Shown: one piece after another, positions 57,223 to 64,000 of the stretch
How the letters are laid out: every line of letters starts with the position of its first letter
How positions within the stretch are numbered: position 1 is the first letter of the stretch
Translations under genes and position numbers: made by a program
From: Hirsutella rhossiliensis
Lineage: Eukaryota; Ascomycota; Sordariomycetes; Hypocreales; Ophiocordycipitaceae
DNA length: 64,000 nt
Assembly: GCF_020360975.1 (NCBI RefSeq)
Contig: NW_025408678.1
Coordinates: 2,232,001 to 2,296,000, forward strand
Direction: 5' to 3'
Notes under the pieces: model-generated
The model's input: the letters and a program-made list of their open reading frames with translations, nothing else
Told to the model about the DNA's origin: nothing
The model's database searches: none

Positions 57223-57919
57223 TATAAAAAGGTATAAGTAATAAGCGTAGGATTAGGTAATTAATAACGTAAGCGGAAAGATCGGTCGAAGGAGTATAGG
57301 GTAGGATTTCGTCCGGAATTTATAATAAGTATATAAGGAGCTAAATAATATATTAAAAGAATAGCGTTATAAAAGATACTTATAAACTTACTTATTCTTA
57401 TTTACTACTCTTAAGGAAATCCTTTATCTTTTATAGACTATTACTCGCCTACTAGTAAACTAATTAGTTAGCTTTTTAGTATATTCTATAGTGCTTAAAA
57501 AGCTCTATTTATAGTATATCTTCCTAACTTAGTAAGTAGTCTAATTATAATATAATAGTTAACGTAAGACTATAGGTTTTAGTATAAGTAGTAGATTTAA
57601 CTAAAATATTCTATGCCCTACCTATTCTCGTATCGCGGATATCTTTAGAACCGCTAGGCTAAAATAGGCAATAGGGTATCCGTTATACTTATAATTAACT
57701 TATGCATTTTATATATATTTTATTTTATTAAGATAGGCTTATCTTAACCCGCCTTTCTTAAAGGAAGGTATAGATATTTAGTAGAGGTCTTTATCTTTAA
57801 TAGTTATTCCCTTAAACTATATTATAGAGCCTCTTTTTACTAGCTTATTCTATAGAGCCTCCCTATACCTATTATTTCTTTATAATAGTAAAATAAGAAT
57901 ATAAGGGTATATTCTTATA
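57223..57919. repeat. Solo LTR of Copia-B (697 bp) inside Gypsy-D2
   Basis: It matches the interrupted Copia-B LTR at 2652-4024 and is bracketed by perfect 5-bp duplications AATAG (57218-57222, 57920-57924). The uninterrupted target is preserved in Gypsy-D1 near 39540. It therefore arose by insertion of Copia-B and LTR-LTR recombination, after the D family had spread. Confidence 0.9.
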
Positions 57920-57989
57920 AATAGCCCTAATAATAATAATAACTTTAACTAGTAAGTTCCCTACCTTATAAAGTAAGAAGCTATATTTT

Positions 57990-58900
57990 ATTATACTAAC
58001 TTCTATAATAAATATATCTACCTCTCCCTCTCTCGCCTCCTTCTTTTTAAACCGTATAGAGTTATTCGTTAACGCTATACTAGCCGCGGCCGACGATAGC
58101 TCTATAGCTACCGCTACTCCTACCCGCGCCCTTACTACCGCGCCTACCGCCGCCGCTTATACTTCTACTACGCTAGCTACCCTTATATCGCCCTTTAAGG
58201 TAATAACGCTATCCTTACTACTACTTATAACGCCTAGCCCTTTAGCCCCCGCTTTTATCTCTACTATCCCTATAAGTCTATAGTTAAGTAAGTATAATAA
58301 ATATTTTCCGCTAACCTCCTATAGTATAAGCGCTAAGTATAGGCTAGCGCTGCCCGCTTAGCCCTTTATATACGTTATATATTATAAGAGCTTAACTACT
58401 CTAACTAGGTCGGGCGCCGCCGCGGCGGTAGCTGCTACTAGTATATACGCGCTAGCTACGCCTATAAAGCGGCGCCTCCTATCCTACTTACTACGGCGTC
58501 GGCTTAGAAGGCTAGCTTATATAAGTAGGTATAGGGGGCTACTAAGAAGCGCCTTACCGCCGCCGCTACTATATACTATAACCTCTATACCCTTAAGCGG
58601 TAGGTCCTTATACCTAAGTAAGTCCTTACTCCTTTACTTCCCTACTTCTACCTTTAATATACCTAGCGCTAAGGATACCGCCTTCTTTACCTTATTAGCG
58701 GTCCCCTTAGCTATGCCCGCCTCTACTACCGCTACCGCCCTTACCGCCGCCGCTAACGCTAGCCGCTGCCCCTTTACCTTTAGAGCCGCCGCCGCCGCTA
58801 ACTAGCTTATAGGCTTAAAGGGCCGCCTTAGCGCTTTAAAGAGCGCTACTACTATTAATAAGAAGGAAGAGGCTAATAAGGATAATAATAATAATAATAA
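57990..58900 (-). pseudogene. Extra 3' ORF of Gypsy-D2
   Basis: Minus-strand counterpart of 38580-39582, with the same Ala/Gly-rich composition and order. Its presence in both copies argues that this segment is an ancestral part of the element. Confidence 0.5.
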
Positions 58901-58910
58901 TAATAATAAA
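58882..58910. repeat. (TAA)n microsatellite
   Basis: About nine to ten uninterrupted TAA units inside Gypsy-D2. Confidence 0.9.
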
Positions 58911-59199
58911 GGTAACGATAATAATAAAGAATAAGCTTAGGTAGTTTAAGGGCTTTACTTTATAATAAACGCTATTTTTATCTCTACTTATATTATTATA
59001 CTTATATTACTATAACTACCCCCTTTACTTTACTTACTTTATAGTCTTAGCTTAAGCTACTACTAATAGTTTATTAGTTTATTATTTTTATCTCCTAGCT
59101 ATATAGGGCCTTAAACTTATCGAGGGCTATAGCTCCTATAAACTTATATATAGGTTCTTATATTAAGTTAAGGTACCTATACTACTTTATAATGACCTC

Positions 59200-60740
59200 T
59201 TAGCGTTTTCCTTAGCTAATATTCTTTTAGTATATAGCTTATATCTCCTTAACCTTAAATTTATTATCCCCCTCTACCTTAATAGTAAGCGGTTAAGCGT
59301 CTACTACTTCCTATCTAAGTAGTAGGTTAAAGGAAGCTTAATAAAGGAGGTTAAAATTAATCTTATTATAGACCTATATTAAAAGATTATCGAGCTTTAC
59401 TACCTATAAGCTAATAACCCTTTATACTATAAACTTTATATATAGCTAGTCTAGCTTTTTCTTTAGCCGCGCTAACTTATAGTTATAAAGGTTAAGCTAT
59501 ACCGTATCTCTTACTATAAACTTATTTACTAAGGCCTTAGTCTTATTAGTATACCGCTTTTAATCTTATACTAAGGTAGCTATTATAGATTAATAGTATT
59601 TTATAGTTTCTTATAGCTTCTATATAAATATAAAAGCGCGGCTCTCTAGTAATAAACTACTATATTACTTTATTACTATATTTATAGCGAATAAGATTAA
59701 GGAGGGCGGCTTAAAGCTATATATAGTAAAGAAGGGGGCTATCTTAATAAAGGCCTATAGTTTACTATTTAACGCGAGCTAGGCTATAAGGAGCTAGCGG
59801 TCTTAGTCTACTTAGTTATAGGCTACTATTACTTATAAATATACTTATACTTCCTAGTTAATCCTCTTAAGTCCCTTATTAGTTTATAGGTAATAAGCCG
59901 TGCTAAGTAGCTATATAATTTAAAGTAGCTAGTATAGGTACTATTAAAAGTAGCTAGTTTAGTTTAATCCTTTATTACTTATAATAAAAGTTAGCTAGCT
60001 ATATAAGTAAGCTTAGTACTATAGGAAGCGCTTTATATAAGCTTTTATATCTATAAACGGTATTAGCTTTAGTATTACTAATTTACTAAGCTAGTTTTTA
60101 ATTACCTATATATAGCGGTTACTACTATTTATAAGTAAAAGGTCTATTATAAAGTCTATTTATATATATATATAAAACCGGTTAGGTACTAAAAGCTACT
60201 TAAGTAGCCCTTTAAGCTATAGTTTTTAAATCTTAATATAGCTATAGATATTATAGTTATAAAGGAAGCAGCTAATATAGTACTATAGGAGGGGCTAGTA
60301 AAAATCCCTTATAAGGCCTACTACTATACCTTACTAACCTAGGTAGCCTATAATACTATAGTTATAAATAAGCTAGACTAGCTTCCCTTAAAGCTTATTT
60401 TATTTATCTAGCTCCGGCGGTCTATCCTTTTCCTTAGCTTTTATAGTATATAGCGCGCCTAGTACCTATAGTCTCTCCCGCTAACGTAAATGCCCCTATA
60501 AGTTAATATAATAGTTAGCTACTTATACCTTTAGCTTTAGCTTTAAATCGAGGTATTAAGCGCTAAACTTAATAGCGCGGTATATACTCTTATAGGTATA
60601 GTATAGAGATAATATCCTATCTTATAAGCGTTAAAGGACCTTATCTTAAAATACTTACGCCGTATACGCCCTTAGGCTAGTCTATCCCTCCTTACTAAAC
60701 TAAGGTAAAGGTATAAGGGAAAGCTTATTTATTAGTACCG
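59200..60740 (-). pseudogene. Integrase of Gypsy-D2
   Basis: This segment lies between RNase H and the extra 3' ORF and is exactly what D1 lacks. D1 and D2 agree up to GGCGCGG-CTAATAAA (D2 about 60745, D1 about 38262) and again from CTAAGAGGTC (D2 about 59212, D1 about 38297). Integrase identity rests on position and length, since catalytic residues are hard to read through the mutations. Confidence 0.6.
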
Positions 60741-63700
60741 CGCCTCCCTTTACTAAGGAAGCTCTTATATAAGTTTATAGCGCCTCTTATAAGATAAGCT
60801 ATAGATCCCGCGCCTTAATATCTACCCTTATCGGCCGGTCTTAATCCCTTTAAAAAAGTATATCTAAGACTATAAAGTCCCGCTTTAGCTAGTACTTAAT
60901 TAAGAAGTTAAAGCGTAAGAGATACTTTACTTAGCGGGCTTACCGCTTTAAGAGGTACTAGCGGGTTATAAAGTACTTAAGGTTCTTATAGTTTATAAGA
61001 ACCTTAAAGCTCTTATAGCTCTAGAGCTCTACTTACTATTACTTAAGGTAGCTAATAATCGCTAGTATTTCCTTATTATAAATAGTATAATTCCGCTTTA
61101 CTAAGGTTAGCTTATAAAAGTAAAATACTATTAATTACTTTTACTTATTTACTTTTTAAGAGAGCGTTCCTTTAAGTGCCTAGCTATTATAGTCTACTTT
61201 AATTAATATAGACTAGTTAAAGTCCTACTAAAGTAGTACTAAGGCTTATAAGAATAGGTCCTTAAGCGTATAGAATACTCCCTTTTATATAGGCCCTTAA
61301 TAAAAAGCGGTCTACTTCTTAGTAATATTATTTAAGGGCATTATAATATAAGAGAAGCCCTTAATAAATATCCTATAATAATTTATAAACTTAAGGAAGC
61401 TTTATACGCCCGTTTATATAGTTAAGGCCGCTTAGTCTTAAATCGCCTAGATCTTTATAAGATCTACCTATATACCTACGCTTATATAAATAATAAAGCC
61501 TAGGTACTTAACCCTCTTAACCCTAAATTTATACTTATTTAGGTTAAGGTAAAGCTTATAAAGTTAAAGGCGCTTTAAGACCTTTTATACTTTTTATATA
61601 TAGTCCTTATAAGAGCTACTTATATAAATAAGGATATTATCTATATATATAGAGGCGAACTTATTAAGGAAGTCTTAAAGTATATTATTAATATAATACT
61701 AAAAGGTAGCGGGCGCTTTTAAAAGGCTAAAAGGCGTTATAAGCTACTTTAATAAGCTATAATATATATAAAACGCTATCTTTTACTTATAACCTTTTAA
61801 GATCTATACCTTATAGAACGCCTATTTTATATCTAGCTTTATAAACTACTTTACCTTTAAGAGGTTATAAAGCGTATCTAAAATTAAGGGTAAAGGGTAG
61901 CGGTCTAGCCTTATAATTACGTTTAAAGCCCTATAGTTATAATAGAACTATATCCCGCCCTTTAGTTTATATATAAATAGGACCGGCGCTCTTACTTTAA
62001 AGCTACTTACTTAAATAAAACCCTTATCTAAGAAGTCCCTTAGCGTTTTCTTTAGTACTAGTAGCTTTATATATAATATATTATATAGCGGTCTAAATAG
62101 TATAAGCGGTTCTTACCCTTTTTTATTAGTATAAAGTATAATCCTATAGTTTACCTTAAGCTTATATAGGTTAAGCTTATTTACTTCTTAGGACTTAAAT
62201 AGTAAGAGGAGGTTATAAAAGCGCTTTAGTATTTACTACTATAGCTTAAAAAGCGACTTTAGCTTTTTTATTTAAAGGGCCTTATCGATATCCGCTAAGC
62301 TAACTATATAGACCGCTATATTAGCCGCTACCTAGCCTTCCTCCCGCTTTACCTATTATATAGTTCTTATAAAGATAGAGGTAAGGACTTTTTAGGCGAA
62401 GTATAAAGCTTATATACCTAGTTTAATACTTATAAAACTATTATTATAGCGGACCTACTATTATATAGGCCTAAACTATAGCTTCTTTTAGTATAAAACT
62501 AAGTATAACTTTATATATAATAACTAAGGTTTCCTAAGGATAAAGGGAAACTTTAGTTAAGGGATTATATAGGCTATAATAAGCTTATAGTAACTATTAA
62601 CCTTTATAGCTAGCTATATAATACCCTTAATTACTATACTTTTTATTACGCTTAAGGCGCCCTTTACTTACCTTAGGGCGATCTTCTTTACTAGTACTTA
62701 TATTTCTTCTATAAGCGCCTTATTAACTATAGCGTAGTATTAATAGCCCTTATTTATAAAAACGGCGATAGGCAAAGAGTTATTAATTATAACCTATATT
62801 AAAGGAAGCTCCTCTTTTATATAGGTAGATAACTCTTCTTTCTCTTTTACTAGTACTAGTAATTAAGGCTCTAGAGCCTGTTTTTATTTTAGAGCTATAC
62901 TTTTTCCTCTAGGCCTAAGGGCGCGGAGTCCTCTTTATCGTTTAAGGTAAGGAGCGGTTCTATCTTCGTTACTTAAACTACTATAGGCCGTTTAGCTAAA
63001 AGAAAAGGGTATTTCGATATAAAGTATATAGATACGCTATAATATAAGTAGTAGCTATTAGCCTTCTTTTTCTTAATTTCCTTACTTATTACTTACTTCG
63101 CCTACTACTTAGAGTATAGGATAGTATAAGGGATATTTAATAATAACTTCTTACTATATTTAGCTTAGTTTATATAGGTAGCTAATATTAAGGTATCTTT
63201 ATTAGTATTAATAGTTAGCTATTCCTTTTATAAAAGGGCAGTAATCTTATTACTATTATATAGTATATACCTATAAAGCTTTTAGAAATATAGCGTTTAC
63301 TTATAGCCTTATACTACCTTTATTAACCGGCTTATATACTTACTATAGTTAGTAAGTATATTTATAAAGATAAGTAGCTTTTATAGAGCTAGCGTAATTA
63401 AGTTCTATAATTATATAAGCTTTACGTTATCTTTTTATACTATAGTTCCCGCTACTTATAAGAGCGTCTCTTTAAAGTTAAGGAGGAATTTACTAAAGGT
63501 TTACCTATCCCTTTACTTAAGGGTCTATAGCCTATCCTATACTTTCTCCTACTTTTATACGTTACCGAATATATATATAAGGTATTAAAAGAAGTCTTAT
63601 AAGTTACGTTTACCCTTAAGGCCGCCCTTATCTTAGAATCTAAAGATCCGCTATATTTAAGGCTTTAATAGCGTATAAAGGAGCGAATACTATACTATAT

Positions 63701-64000
63701 TATAATAGCTATTTAAGCCCTATTTCTTATTTATTATAAACCTTATTTATAGCCGGCTAAGGAAGAAGTAAAAGGACTTAAGCTTATTATCCTAAGTTAG
63801 CTAAGAAAGCGGCTTTTATATTAATAGTACCGCTTATTAAAAGACGCGGTTATTAAATATATATTATTTATAGCGTACCTATTAAAGCGCGCGTTTTACT
63901 TTTACTTATATAGCGTAATAGTCTTCGCGATAGCTATAAGCCTAGGAGGGGATAGTATACTACCCCTATAACTTCTAGTAACTACGCGCGGTATAGGATT

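Larger units (their letters stand above)
56559..64000 (-). mobile_element. Gypsy-D2, minus-strand copy with integrase, cut by window end
   Basis: Its 3' LTR is at 56559-56746 and the internal sequence is homologous to Gypsy-D1 read in reverse: extra 3' ORF (about 57990-58900), integrase (about 59200-60740), RNase H and RT (about 60750-62300, with IYIDNILIY near 61640), protease (about 62800) and gag running out of the window. Relative to D1 it is longer by the integrase segment and by an inserted solo LTR (57223-57919); together these account for the length difference. RIP stops are everywhere. Confidence 0.85.

Overview
The window looks like a repeat-rich block from the nuclear genome of a filamentous ascomycete, probably a sordariomycete; I cannot name the species. 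Introns of 64-66 bp with GT...AG ends and CTAAC/CTGAC branch points, Copia, chromodomain Gypsy and Tad-type LINE relics, a DUF3435-type recombinase relic, and overwhelming repeat-induced point mutation (RIP) all fit. Over most of the 64 kb the dinucleotides CpA and TpG are nearly absent while CpG, CpC and CpT remain. Ancestral Gln, Trp and Arg codons have therefore become stops, and most recognisable proteins exist only as stop-riddled frames.

Layout. 1-4024: end of a minus-strand Copia element (Copia-B) with its 5' LTR. 1746-2119, 2815-3486, 4133-4506 and 20519-20888: four insertions of a miniature LTR element (TRIM/SMART-like, 73-bp LTRs, half-tRNA primer site), each with a perfect 5-bp target duplication. 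6.1-8.1 kb: a second, partly mutated Copia relic whose PPT/LTR junction matches that of the miniature element. About 11-15.7 kb: a minus-strand Tad-type LINE. 15.7-43 kb: a minus-strand chromodomain Gypsy (Gypsy-A) split by nested insertions: Gypsy-B (18379-28590), the barely mutated Copia-C (28922-34528), Gypsy-D1 (34756-40203) and a 568-bp solo LTR (41312-41879). 43.2-45.6 kb: a PIF1/Helitron-type helicase relic. 45.8-50.6 kb: a gene island of normal composition. 51.2-52.9 kb: a DUF3435 tyrosine-recombinase relic. 55.9-64 kb: an unmutated twin of the 568-bp LTR and a second, minus-strand Gypsy-D copy (D2) carrying a solo Copia-B LTR.

Only the island holds plausible working genes. One encodes a 417-residue secreted, cysteine-containing protein (46500-47753). 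The other is a three-exon gene for a 152-residue coiled-coil-like protein (49214-49802). A broken LINE RNase H scrap lies between them.

The most interesting signal is the miniature LTR family. Its structure, target duplications, hairpins and shared junction with a Copia relic suggest a non-autonomous retrotransposon small enough to have partly escaped RIP. A captain-type recombinase relic beside the gene island is the second. I found no rRNA, no functional tRNA gene and no CRISPR array.
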